64,000 nt of DNA from the NCBI RefSeq assembly GCF_000518705.1, contig NZ_JAEC01000006.1:62001-126000 (forward strand), given 5' to 3'. The DNA comes from Shewanella colwelliana ATCC 39565. Lineage in GTDB: Bacteria > Pseudomonadota > Gammaproteobacteria > Enterobacterales > Shewanellaceae. Both the position numbers and the translations under genes were made by a program. The notes beneath the pieces were generated by a model, which did no database searches, had not been told where the DNA came from, and saw nothing but the letters and a program-made list of their open reading frames with translations. Positions within the stretch are counted from its first letter, which is position 1. Each line of letters begins with the position of its first letter. Of the stretch, positions 38,913 through 47,683 are shown piece after piece.

Positions 38913-41900
38913 ATGCTACAGAAATTAATAGATGCTGCGATCCGCAACCGTCTCTTGGTGGTCTTGGCGCTACTGTGTGCCGTTGTCGCCAGCGTGGTTA
39001 TGCTGCCAAAGCTTAATCTAGACGCCTTTCCTGATGTAACCAATGTGCAAGTAACGGTCAATACTGCCGCTGAAGGCTTAGCCGCCGAAGAGGTGGAGAA
39101 ACTGATTAGTTATCCCGTCGAGTCGGCCATGTATGCACTGCCTGCTGTGACTGAAGTGCGCTCGCTGTCGCGTACTGGTTTGTCGATAGTCACTGTGGTG
39201 TTTGCCGAAGGCACCGATATCTACTTTGCGCGTCAGCAGGTGTTTGAACAGTTGCAAGCGGCCAGAGAGATGATCCCTGATGGCGTCGGGGTGCCAGAAA
39301 TTGGCCCCAATACGTCAGGATTAGGACAGATCTATCAGTACATTTTACGTGCAACCCCAGAGTCAGGTGTCGATGCATCAGAGCTAAGAAGTCTAAATGA
39401 TTACTTGGTCAAACTGATCATGATGCCCGTTGGCGGCGTGACTGATGTGCTCTCTTTTGGCGGTGAAGTGCGTCAGTACCAAGTGCAGATAGAGCCTAAC
39501 AAGCTGCGCAGTTACGGACTGTCTATGGCGCAGGTGACAGATGCGTTAGAGAGTAATAACCGCAACGCGGGTGGTTGGTTTATGGACCAAGGCCAAGAGC
39601 AGTTGGTGGTGCGGGGTTATGGTTTATTGCCTGCAGGCGATGCCGGCCTTAAAGCGATTGGGCTAATTCCGCTAACCGAAGTGGCAGGTACACCCGTGCG
39701 CGTGAGCGATATTGCCAAAGTAAATTATGGCAGTGAAGTCCGCGTAGGTGCTGTGACCATGACGCGTCGAGGTGAAGCGGGTAGGGTCGACAATTTGGGT
39801 GAAGTCGTTGCAGGGGTGGTGCTTAAACGTATGGGGGCCAACACGAAAGCCACCATTGATGATATTGCCCAGAGAACCACGCTGATTGAGCAAGCACTGC
39901 CAGAGGGAGTGTCGTTTGAGGTGTTTTACGATCAAGCCGACTTGGTCAATCAAGCGGTGAAAACGGTGCGAGATGCACTGCTAATGGCCTTTGTGTTTAT
40001 TGTGGTGATCCTCGCGCTGTTTCTGGTCAATATCCGCGCCACCATGCTGGTGTTGCTATCAATTCCCGTGTCGATAGGTCTTGCCTTGATGGTGATGGCC
40101 TATTTCGGCATGTCGGCTAACTTAATGTCATTGGGCGGTTTGGCCGTGGCCATTGGGATGCTGGTCGATGGCTCGGTGGTGATGGTGGAGAATATCTTTA
40201 AGCATCTTACCCAGCCAGATAGACGTCATCTTGTTGAGGCTCAGGCTCGTTCTGCTGGCGAGCGCGATCCGCACCATGCTGACTTAGACGGCCTTGGCCA
40301 AGGTGGACGTGGTGGCATTGCGATGCGGGTGATGCTGGCGGCTAAAGAGGTATGCAGTCCTATCTTTTTTGCCACCGCCATTATCATTGTGGTCTTTGCG
40401 CCGCTGTTTGCCCTAGAAGGGGTTGAGGGCAAGCTGTTTCAGCCGATGGCCGTTAGTATCATCTTAGCGATGCTCTCAGCTTTGCTGGTGGCATTAATTG
40501 CCGTGCCTGCATTGGCCGTGTATGCATTTAAACGTGGTGTAACGCTTAGGCAAAGTGCCTTACTCAAACCTATCGAGTCGGGTTATCGCAAGCTGCTCGC
40601 CATCACTATGGCGCATCCAAAGGTTGTGGTGATAACGGCGCTGCTGATGTTTGCCATGAGCATGGTGTTATTGCCACGGCTGGGCACTGAGTTTGTGCCT
40701 GAGCTAGAGGAGGGCACCATTAATCTGCGCGTCACATTGGCACCCACTGCCAGCTTGGGTACCTCACTTGCTATTGCCCCTAAGTTGGAGCAGATGCTGC
40801 TCGAATTCCCTGAGGTGGAATATGCCTTGAGCCGCATAGGGGCACCAGAGCTAGGTGGCGACCCGGAACCTGTGAGCAACATTGAGATCTATATTGGCCT
40901 AAAACCCATTGAAGAGTGGCAATCGGCTAGCAATCGTTTTGAGCTGCAACGTCTGATGGAGCAAAAATTAAGTGTGTTCCCCGGACTATTGCTGACCTTC
41001 TCACAGCCCATTGCTACGCGGGTGGATGAGCTGCTCTCTGGGGTGAAGGCCCAACTTGCTATTAAGATATTTGGCCCCGATCTGGAGGTGTTATCTGAAA
41101 AGGGGCAAGTGCTGACCGACCTTGTTAGTCAAGTCCCTGGTGCCGTTGATGTGTCGCTGGAACAGGTGTCGGGTGAAGCGCAATTAGTCGTGCGGCCTAA
41201 GCGGGAACTGTTGGCGCGTTATGGTATCAGTGTCGATGAGGTGATGAGTCTCGTGAGTCAGGGCGTTGGTGGTGTCAGCGCCGGACAAGTGATCGATGGC
41301 AACGCCAGATACGATATCAATGTGCGTTTAGCACCTGAATATCGCAGTGCACCCGATGCGTTAGGGGATTTGCTGCTTAATGGCGTTAACGGTGCGACGG
41401 TACGTTTGGCAGAAGTGGCCGATGTGGTGATTGAGATGGCCCCGCCGAATATTCGTCGTGACGATGTACAGCGTCGTGTCGTGGTACAGGCCAACGTCGC
41501 AGGCCGGGATATGGGCTCAGTTGTTAATGATATCTATGCCATCGTACCGCAAGCAGAGCTTCCACCCGGTTATACAGTGGTGGTGGGGGGCCAGTATGAG
41601 AACCAGCAGCGTGCGCAGCAAAAGCTGATGCTTGTTGTGCCCATTTCAATAGCGCTGATCGCCTTGCTGCTCTACTTCTCATTTGGCTCCATTAAGCAAG
41701 TGGGGCTTATCATGGCCAATGTGCCATTGGCGCTAATCGGCGGTATTGTTGCGCTCTATCTCAGCGGCACATACCTGTCGGTGCCCAGCTCGATAGGCTT
41801 TATCACCCTGTTTGGTGTGGCAGTGCTCAATGGTGTGGTATTGGTGGATTCTATCAATCAGCGCCGCGCCGCGGGTGAGCCACTTTATACCTGTGTGTAT

Positions 41901-42143
41901 GAAGGCACCGTTGGGCGTCTGCGACCAGTATTGATGACGGCGCTGACTTCCGCTTTAGGCCTGATCCCTATTCTGCTATCTAGTGGTGTGGGCAGTGAGA
42001 TTCAAAAGCCGCTCGCTGTGGTGATCATCGGTGGCCTATTTAGCTCAACAGCATTGACACTACTAGTACTGCCGACTCTGTATCGTTGGCTGTATCAAAG
42101 CAGCACGCTAAAGGGCGATAAGGAGCTAGAAGCCTTGGATTAA
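38913..42143 (+). CDS. Heavy-metal efflux RND pump (CzcA/CusA family)
   Basis: 1076 aa, a 12-span proton-driven inner-membrane pump expelling heavy-metal ions via the outer-membrane channel. It starts MLQKLIDAAIRNRLLVVLAL (typical HME). Residues near TM4 read AIGMLVDGSVVMVENIF, carrying the Asp and Glu of proton relay. The VDGxVVxVEN form is of the divalent-cation (Zn/Co/Cd/Ni) type and not the VDAAIVMIEN of Cu/Ag CusA pumps. The periplasmic DFP motif (LDAFPDVTN) is present. An unusual stretch follows TM4 (HLTQPDRRHLVEAQARSAGERDPHHADLDG), richer in His than usual. The operon gap is 12 bp. The metal is best called divalent, exact ion unknown. Confidence 0.92.
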   Translation: MLQKLIDAAIRNRLLVVLALLCAVVASVVMLPKLNLDAFPDVTNVQVTVNTAAEGLAAEEVEKLISYPVESAMYALPAVTEVRSLSRTGLSIVTVVFAEGTDIYFARQQVFEQLQAAREMIPDGVGVPEIGPNTSGLGQIYQYILRATPESGVDASELRSLNDYLVKLIMMPVGGVTDVLSFGGEVRQYQVQIEPNKLRSYGLSMAQVTDALESNNRNAGGWFMDQGQEQLVVRGYGLLPAGDAGLKAIGLIPLTEVAGTPVRVSDIAKVNYGSEVRVGAVTMTRRGEAGRVDNLGEVVAGVVLKRMGANTKATIDDIAQRTTLIEQALPEGVSFEVFYDQADLVNQAVKTVRDALLMAFVFIVVILALFLVNIRATMLVLLSIPVSIGLALMVMAYFGMSANLMSLGGLAVAIGMLVDGSVVMVENIFKHLTQPDRRHLVEAQARSAGERDPHHADLDGLGQGGRGGIAMRVMLAAKEVCSPIFFATAIIIVVFAPLFALEGVEGKLFQPMAVSIILAMLSALLVALIAVPALAVYAFKRGVTLRQSALLKPIESGYRKLLAITMAHPKVVVITALLMFAMSMVLLPRLGTEFVPELEEGTINLRVTLAPTASLGTSLAIAPKLEQMLLEFPEVEYALSRIGAPELGGDPEPVSNIEIYIGLKPIEEWQSASNRFELQRLMEQKLSVFPGLLLTFSQPIATRVDELLSGVKAQLAIKIFGPDLEVLSEKGQVLTDLVSQVPGAVDVSLEQVSGEAQLVVRPKRELLARYGISVDEVMSLVSQGVGGVSAGQVIDGNARYDINVRLAPEYRSAPDALGDLLLNGVNGATVRLAEVADVVIEMAPPNIRRDDVQRRVVVQANVAGRDMGSVVNDIYAIVPQAELPPGYTVVVGGQYENQQRAQQKLMLVVPISIALIALLLYFSFGSIKQVGLIMANVPLALIGGIVALYLSGTYLSVPSSIGFITLFGVAVLNGVVLVDSINQRRAAGEPLYTCVYEGTVGRLRPVLMTALTSALGLIPILLSSGVGSEIQKPLAVVIIGGLFSSTALTLLVLPTLYRWLYQSSTLKGDKELEALD

Positions 42144-42479
42144 GCCAAGTGGCGGTTAAGTTAACCGATCCGTTTAATGTGGACTGTTTTATGTCGGCCA
42201 TGGATGGTCAGAGGATGCCAGACTTTCAGTTTGTTCTGGCTAGGCTATCTATGTTAATCAATAGCTACACCTCTTTGGTTACGCTCCATAGACACAATAT
42301 TGGCTTGATCTATTTCACCTAAACGCTAACCTGTCGGGTGAGACGGCTAGGCTAGAGTCTATGATTTAGTACGCGCGGCAAGACGCCGCGCTTTTTTGCA
42401 AGAACAAGAGTCAGCCCCTAGTTAATTTTACTTCATTGTTATCCTTGCTAAACTCAATTTACACCCTGCTTCTGGCTAG
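42144..42479. other. 336-bp gap holding a strong terminator; no gene
   Basis: After the RND gene the sequence shows no frame of interest. The right part (after 42397) supplies the upstream of mepA. Confidence 0.6.
42373..42397 (+). terminator. Rho-independent terminator upstream of mepA
   Basis: GCGCGGC / GCCGCGC stem (7 bp), loop AAGAC, followed by TTTTTT. It lies about 230 bp after the RND gene and probably ends the efflux-operon transcript. Confidence 0.85.
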
Positions 42480-43364
42480 ATGTTTATGCCCTCATTATTA
42501 CCCCTATTTAATGCCCGTTGGTTTCATTCCCTATTGCTTGGCTCGTTGTTTGCCATGGCTAACCTGAGTGCGGCTGAGATAAAGTGGAGTCAGTTTGATA
42601 GCCCCTCTGGGGGGCAGGTGGCAGCAATAGGTTCATACGCCAATGGTTGTTTATCTGGCGCGCAAGCTTTGCCATTAAAAGGTGAGGGTTTTCAGGTTAT
42701 CCGTACTACTCGTAATCGCTTTTATGGACACCCACAATTGGTGAGTTTTATTGAGTCCTTGGCAAAACAGACGCACTTGATGGGTATGAATGACCTATTG
42801 ATTGGTGATATCTCGATGGCGCGTGGGGGTAACTTTGAGTTCGGTCATTCGAGCCATCAAATTGGTCTGGATGCTGATATCTGGTTTCGCCAAGCTGAGC
42901 AACAGCTTAGTGAGCAAGCAAGAGAAAACCCACAAGCGTTAGATCTGGTCGATAAGCAAAGCTTTAGCGTCAACCAGCACTGGAAAACTCAACATGCCGA
43001 GATGATCCGTTTAGCGGCGCTTTCACCTGAAGTGGCACGTATCTTTGTTAACCCGGCGATTAAACAGCAGTTGTGTACTATGACCTGGCCTGACCCCAGT
43101 TGGCTCAATAAAGTTCGTCCTTGGTGGGGGCATTCATTACATATGCACGTGCGCTTAACGTGTCCTACCGATGATCCCTTATGTCAAAATCAACAGGCCC
43201 CGCCTTTAGGGACTGGTTGCGATGAGCTGGGCTGGTGGGCGCTGCAGATGACGGCGGCCAACAATGCTAAGCAGAGATCTGCCCAGGTAAAACCAAGGCC
43301 TAAACCTAAAGTGATGAAGGCGAAGCCCGAGCAGTGTATGCGCTTATTGAGTCAAACCGAGTGA
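42480..43364 (+). CDS. mepA: Penicillin-insensitive murein endopeptidase MepA
   Basis: 294 aa periplasmic LAS-type metallopeptidase that cuts peptidoglycan cross-links. Signal peptide (to about ANLSA). Conserved: GCLSGAQALPLKGEGFQVIRTTRNRFYGHP, then MNDLLIGDISMARGGNF, GHSSHQIGLDADIWF with zinc His and Asp, and HSLHMHVRLTCP with the last zinc His (motifs given in pieces). It lies alone between the efflux operon and an aspartyl-protease gene. A strong ribosome site is not visible; ATG 42480 or 42486 is possible. Confidence 0.95.
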   Translation: MFMPSLLPLFNARWFHSLLLGSLFAMANLSAAEIKWSQFDSPSGGQVAAIGSYANGCLSGAQALPLKGEGFQVIRTTRNRFYGHPQLVSFIESLAKQTHLMGMNDLLIGDISMARGGNFEFGHSSHQIGLDADIWFRQAEQQLSEQARENPQALDLVDKQSFSVNQHWKTQHAEMIRLAALSPEVARIFVNPAIKQQLCTMTWPDPSWLNKVRPWWGHSLHMHVRLTCPTDDPLCQNQQAPPLGTGCDELGWWALQMTAANNAKQRSAQVKPRPKPKVMKAKPEQCMRLLSQTE

Positions 43365-43572
43365 TGGCTTTTATGGCTTATTGTATTGACAGCTAGTGGG
43401 TTACTGAATAGATTAACTGCTCTATAAGTCAGCATAACTTAGGTAAGCCATACTGCTTACCCAAGTGCTGTTACTGTTAAAGAAATCAGAAAAATAGCCC
43501 TAATGTGGAACATGAGCTGAACAATGCTCATGCTTCAAATCTCAGGGAAATATACTAAATTAAGGATGATTG

Positions 43573-44487
43573 ATGTACGCCACTATATGTCGACGACTGC
43601 TTTGTTTTGTCTGCTTTATCGCCTCTTTTAATACGTTTGCTGTCACCAACTGGGTTGATTTTGAAGTCATTAATGGCCATATCAATCTGCCCGTGACCAT
43701 TAATGGTATCGAGGGACGCGCTATTTTAGATAGTGGCGCACAGATGAACGCGATTAACTTAAGCTTTATCAACCGTCATGGGTTTGAGTTTGATAAGGGC
43801 GGCAAGGTCAATGTAACTGGGGTTTACGGTACAGAGACGCGCCAGCTTTTTAATAATGTATCGGCCAACCTTTTTGGTGCCGAGATTGAATTAGATCAGC
43901 TAGCTGGACTGCGTATTGGTCATCACGAGGTACAGTTGCTACTCGGCGCTGGCCTGTTGGAAAAATTTATCTTTCAGATCGATTACCCAAATAGCCGTAT
44001 GAGACTATTTGAAAAAGGCAGCGTAGATTTAGCTAAGCTTGAAAATATTCCGATGCAGATGGATAGAGGCTCTGGACAACCTATTGTACAAGTTGGGTTG
44101 AATGGCGAGAAAAATGCTTGGTTAGTGTTGGACACTGGCAACAGTGGCGGGCTGTTTTTAAAGCGTCTTTTAGCGACAGATAAAAACTGGCTTGAGCTTT
44201 ATGGGTCAAAGTCGGGAGTAAGCGCCGGCGTGAATAATAATGCGACGGTGGAGAACTTTCGTTTACCTGAGGTGAAATTTGGTCCTTTTACCCTTGAAAA
44301 TGTTCAAGTGACAGTTCCTGGAGAGGGACAGAACGAATCGATCTCAGGGCAGAATCGCAACGGACTCTCACGTATTAAAGGGAAAAATATTAAAGGGCTT
44401 GTGGGCTATGACGTACTGAAGCATTTTGTGCTAACCATAGACTATAAGGCGGGTCATATGCATATTGGATTGCCTGAAGAGTCATAG
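43573..44487 (+). CDS. Secreted retropepsin-like aspartic protease, duplicated domain
   Basis: 304 aa. Signal peptide (about residues 1-23, ending NTFA). Two aspartic-protease half-domains follow, with RAILDSGAQMNAI (first DSGA) and AWLVLDTGNSGGLF (second DTGN), and each has a matching strand pair downstream. Bacterial retropepsin-like proteins usually have one DTG per chain and dimerise. Two per chain suggests a pepsin-like pseudo-dimer in one molecule or an inactive half. Start ATG 43573 has AAGGA 6 nt upstream. A terminator follows. Substrate unknown. Confidence 0.78.
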   Translation: MYATICRRLLCFVCFIASFNTFAVTNWVDFEVINGHINLPVTINGIEGRAILDSGAQMNAINLSFINRHGFEFDKGGKVNVTGVYGTETRQLFNNVSANLFGAEIELDQLAGLRIGHHEVQLLLGAGLLEKFIFQIDYPNSRMRLFEKGSVDLAKLENIPMQMDRGSGQPIVQVGLNGEKNAWLVLDTGNSGGLFLKRLLATDKNWLELYGSKSGVSAGVNNNATVENFRLPEVKFGPFTLENVQVTVPGEGQNESISGQNRNGLSRIKGKNIKGLVGYDVLKHFVLTIDYKAGHMHIGLPEES

Positions 44488-44550
44488 CTTAAATTTGCTG
44501 AATTTGAGCCAAGCGAGCGGGAGCTATCCCGTTAGTCCGGTGGAAAATGA

Positions 44551-44586
44551 GGGTGCAGGATTGATGACAATCCGCGCCCTTTTTTT
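44551..44586 (+). terminator. Terminator after the aspartic-protease gene
   Basis: Stem GGGTGC-A-GGATTG paired with CAATCC-GCGCCC (12 bp, one bulge, one G-U), loop ATGA, followed by T7. It lies between convergent genes. Confidence 0.83.
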
Positions 44587-44597
44587 GAAACGACAGA

Positions 44598-46874
44598 TTA
44601 ACGACTCAATGCATAGCCACCCTTAAGGTGAGCGATGTTACTAAAACCTAGGCGGTGCATGGCTTGAGCCGCCACCATAGAGCGACTGCCGCTGCGACAA
44701 ACTAATACCCACTCATCTTGCTTGTCATGCTGGTGCTGTTGAATAAACTGCACCAGTCGTGTCATTGGGATATTAATGCTGTGTTCGCTCAATTCACCGA
44801 GTTCATGTTGCAAGGCGTATTCGTGGGGCTCACGAATATCCAGTAGTTTGATGGTCTGCGTTTGCTGAAACTGTTGCTTAAGACTAATGGCATCGTACTC
44901 TTTGATCACGGCTTTATCGCAACTGCCAGTGTAGGCACCGCAGATGATCTCTGTGCCCATCTCATCATTGAGATGGGTATCGAGTTGTGCTTTTTGCTGT
45001 TCAAATAGGCCGATTGGCATTACGCCATTGATGGTCTCATTAAGCAGTGCATTACGAGTAAACTCAGCGCCAAAACTGGTGGTAAGTTCATTATTGTAGT
45101 CGTGGCTTGGGCACAATAAGGTGTGATCGCCAATCAAGCCGTGCAGTAGTTTTAGGCTGTGAAACATCTGTTTGGCACAGCTGGAATCAAAGTTGGTTCC
45201 GCCTAGGCTGCCCATTAATATCATGTCACCGCAAAAGGCATACAATACTGTGCCTTGTGGGTTAACCAGTAATAGGCTGATACTGTCTTTGGTGTGGCCT
45301 GGTGTGGCTACCTTTATCAGCGTCAGCTCGCCCACCTTAACCGCTTGCACAGGGCGACTGCCAATATCGGTTAATGCATGCACCGCTGGCCAACCCAGGT
45401 AATCGGTTACCTGCTGCGGTAAATAGCGCTCGGCTAATGCAACGCGGCCCGACACATGATCGGCGTGACCATGAGTGTCGATAAAGGCGATAGGTGTTAA
45501 TTGCTGACACTGCAACAGGGTATCAATGCGCTGCTCGAGTTCTGGCAGAGGGTCGATGATCAGCGCTTGCTGGCTCTTATGATCGGCATAAATCCAAGTG
45601 CAACTTGAGCCTGACTTGAGCTGTACTAAACCATTCAGTGGAGTTTTATTTTGTGCACCAGCATCGACGTTTAATGACAAACAACTATTGCCAAGGGCAT
45701 TGGCGGCCGATTGAATTCGCTCGCAGGCTTGATCGACTTCTGCTTGCGTCATGGCGGGGCCAAATGAGAGGCGAATGGCGGATTCGCTTTGCCACGTGGG
45801 CAATCCCATGGCATCGAGAACAAAGCTACCTGTGACCTTTGAGCTACAGGCTGAGCCTGAGCTGACACGAATATTAGCCGCATCGAATAGATCCATGATC
45901 TCTTTGCTACTAAAACCCGGCACGGCGAAGTTGAGTGTGGTGGGAACGCTATTGCTAAAGCTGTGGTTAAATACAATGGTTGGAAATGCGCGCTGCAGCG
46001 CCTGCGCGAGCTGCACTCGGTAGTCACGCAAGGTTGATACAGGGAAGAAAGCACTATCATCTTGGTTGAGTAGCATCTCAAACACCACGTTTAACGCCGC
46101 CATACCTGGCAGGTTTTCGGTACCAGAACGTAGCCCCCCCTCCTGACCACCGCCTGCAATGAATGGGGTAAAAGGCGCGCTTTCGCGGATGTACATAAAG
46201 CCTATACCTTTGGGTGCGTAGAGCTTATGGCCACTAAACGGTGCGTAATCTATGCTGGTTTCTGCTAGGTTTAAGGCTCGCTTCCCGAGTGCTTGGACGC
46301 AATCTACCATCCAAAACAGATCTGGATTATGCTGACGAATGAGGCGGTCTAATGCCGCTAAATCTTGGTAAACGCCAGTTTCGTTATTCACTGCCATGGT
46401 GCAAATCATTAAGGCATTCGCCGCTTCTTGAGCGATAAAGTCATGATTTAAGTTACCGCTGCCGTCCACAGGAATCGCTTTAAGCTCGGCATTGATACCC
46501 AATAGCTGGTTCCAGTGCGCTAAAGAGTTCGGCACGGCTTTATGTTCTGTCGCACCATACAGAAGCGTGTAGGTTTTGTTGGGGTTTAGTGAGGCTTTGG
46601 CGTTAACTAGCGCCGATAAAATAGACGTTTGTATCCCTTCTGTCGCGCCACTAGTAAAGATGATTTTTCCTTGATTGGCGCCGAGTAACTGCTTGGCATT
46701 ATTCCTGGTTTGTTCCATGAGATTTTTAGCTTTTAGGCCAGTGATATGACTACTCGACGGGTTACCAAATAGCTCTTCCATTGCGCTCATGGCAGCTTTT
46801 GCGGCTTGTGGCAGAACAGGGGTAGTGGCGTTGGCGTCGAGATAAATTTGGCTAAGACTGGTAGTTTGGCTCAT
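44598..46874 (-). CDS. Three-domain fusion: cysteine desulfurase, persulfide dioxygenase-like MBL, rhodanese
   Basis: 758 aa. Residues 8-395 are a NifS/IscS-like cysteine desulfurase: YLDANATTPVLP, PLP Lys217 in SGHKLYAPKG, and Cys343 in SSGSACSSK as the persulfide-bearing residue. Residues 410-640 are a metallo-beta-lactamase of ETHE1/persulfide-dioxygenase type: IDTHGHADH with His468/His470/Asp472/His473, TPGH527, FCGD550 and CPSH591DYN. Residues 660-758 are a rhodanese domain with Cys726 in VLVCRSGSR. The frame extends 17 codons upstream to 46925, but the NifS start fits ATG 46874. The parts make sense together: sulfur is taken from cysteine, passed as persulfide, then oxidised or transferred. 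It is a single gene with an FNR/CRP-like site 100 bp upstream. Confidence 0.9.
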   Translation of the reverse strand: MSQTTSLSQIYLDANATTPVLPQAAKAAMSAMEELFGNPSSSHITGLKAKNLMEQTRNNAKQLLGANQGKIIFTSGATEGIQTSILSALVNAKASLNPNKTYTLLYGATEHKAVPNSLAHWNQLLGINAELKAIPVDGSGNLNHDFIAQEAANALMICTMAVNNETGVYQDLAALDRLIRQHNPDLFWMVDCVQALGKRALNLAETSIDYAPFSGHKLYAPKGIGFMYIRESAPFTPFIAGGGQEGGLRSGTENLPGMAALNVVFEMLLNQDDSAFFPVSTLRDYRVQLAQALQRAFPTIVFNHSFSNSVPTTLNFAVPGFSSKEIMDLFDAANIRVSSGSACSSKVTGSFVLDAMGLPTWQSESAIRLSFGPAMTQAEVDQACERIQSAANALGNSCLSLNVDAGAQNKTPLNGLVQLKSGSSCTWIYADHKSQQALIIDPLPELEQRIDTLLQCQQLTPIAFIDTHGHADHVSGRVALAERYLPQQVTDYLGWPAVHALTDIGSRPVQAVKVGELTLIKVATPGHTKDSISLLLVNPQGTVLYAFCGDMILMGSLGGTNFDSSCAKQMFHSLKLLHGLIGDHTLLCPSHDYNNELTTSFGAEFTRNALLNETINGVMPIGLFEQQKAQLDTHLNDEMGTEIICGAYTGSCDKAVIKEYDAISLKQQFQQTQTIKLLDIREPHEYALQHELGELSEHSINIPMTRLVQFIQQHQHDKQDEWVLVCRSGSRSMVAAQAMHRLGFSNIAHLKGGYALSR

Positions 46875-46971
46875 GGGATACTCGCAAAATATATTTTTAT
46901 TATTAGAAAAACATCCATATAACAAAATGGCATATCTAATTCGATGTGGCTATATTAGCAGGTTGTGCGTA

Positions 46972-46985
46972 TTGATCAAGATCAC
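46972..46985. promoter_or_regulatory. FNR/EtrA- or CRP-like site upstream of the sulfur fusion gene
   Basis: TTGATCAAGATCAC matches 9 of 10 defined bases of TTGAT-N4-ATCAA and lies 98 bp before the start of the divergently read (minus strand) fusion gene. It could tie that gene to anaerobiosis or carbon status. Binding is inferred from the pattern only. Confidence 0.55.
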
Positions 46986-47098
46986 GTTTCTATCTTTGGT
47001 GCTGGTGGGAGCCGTTGGGAGTATGAGTATTATTGTGGGAGTGTTAAGCGAAGATAATATTGCTAAATATGGAGGTGATTTGCTGGTTTTTATATTAA

Positions 47099-47123
47099 AA
47101 AGCCTCCCATCTACGGAGGCTTT
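47099..47123. terminator. Terminator between the YhcH gene and the region upstream of the fusion gene
   Basis: Perfect 9-bp stem AAAGCCTCC / GGAGGCTTT with a CATCTAC loop, AT-rich ends. On the minus strand it follows the YhcH-family gene by 40 bp. Confidence 0.75.
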
Positions 47124-47163
47124 AACTAATAGGTCATTGGGTTAGAAAAGGTGTTTTTAGGTG

Positions 47164-47625
47164 TTAAATTTTTACTTTAATTACCACTTTTCTGACCGCT
47201 TTAGGTGTGGCTGAAGTGCCCGGCATATGCATATCTTGAGGGAAAAACAGCGCAAACATCCCTGCTTTTAAAGGAATAAATGCCGCTTCGGCTTTATTCG
47301 ACTCATAGTCATATTCTGCATAGTCATGTTTGTCAAAATAGGGTTTTGATGGCGTCTGATCTGCCAGAGGCAGATAACCAAACTCCTCTTCGCCACGGAC
47401 CACATATTGCACGTCGATATAGCGGCGGTGCACCTCAAAAGGTTCAACTTCTCTTGGCTTGGTGTCATAGTCATTGACGATAACAAACAAATCTTTCCCT
47501 TCGAGTTCGTAACTGCCTACGTCGAGTTGGCTAAAGTCGGTATCGACTAAGTGTTTAAGCGCTTTGGCGATGCGTGGACCAAGGTGGCTGTACTGCCCTA
47601 TGTTATTGAGAGTATCTATGATCAT
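47164..47625 (-). CDS. YhcH/YjgK/YiaL (TabA-type) cupin protein
   Basis: 153 aa. The family signature is visible: GSYELEGKDLFVIVNDYDTK, EVHRRYIDVQYVVRGEE, and FPQDMHMPG (metal-binding His). Relatives include TabA (toxin-antitoxin biofilm regulator) and YiaL; they are cupin-fold sugar-metabolism or biofilm-related proteins, with no sure reaction. It is a lone gene, terminator at the end. Confidence 0.88.
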   Translation of the reverse strand: MIIDTLNNIGQYSHLGPRIAKALKHLVDTDFSQLDVGSYELEGKDLFVIVNDYDTKPREVEPFEVHRRYIDVQYVVRGEEEFGYLPLADQTPSKPYFDKHDYAEYDYESNKAEAAFIPLKAGMFALFFPQDMHMPGTSATPKAVRKVVIKVKI

Positions 47626-47683
47626 GGCAAGATGAGGTAAAAGTGAGTGATATACTAGTTTATCATTTCTGCGTGCGTGGGCA

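Noticed and set aside
46873..47145. Plus-strand 90-codon frame overlapping the fusion gene's start
   Set aside because: It lies across the promoter of the fusion gene and has no ribosome site; the hydrophobic stretch is chance.
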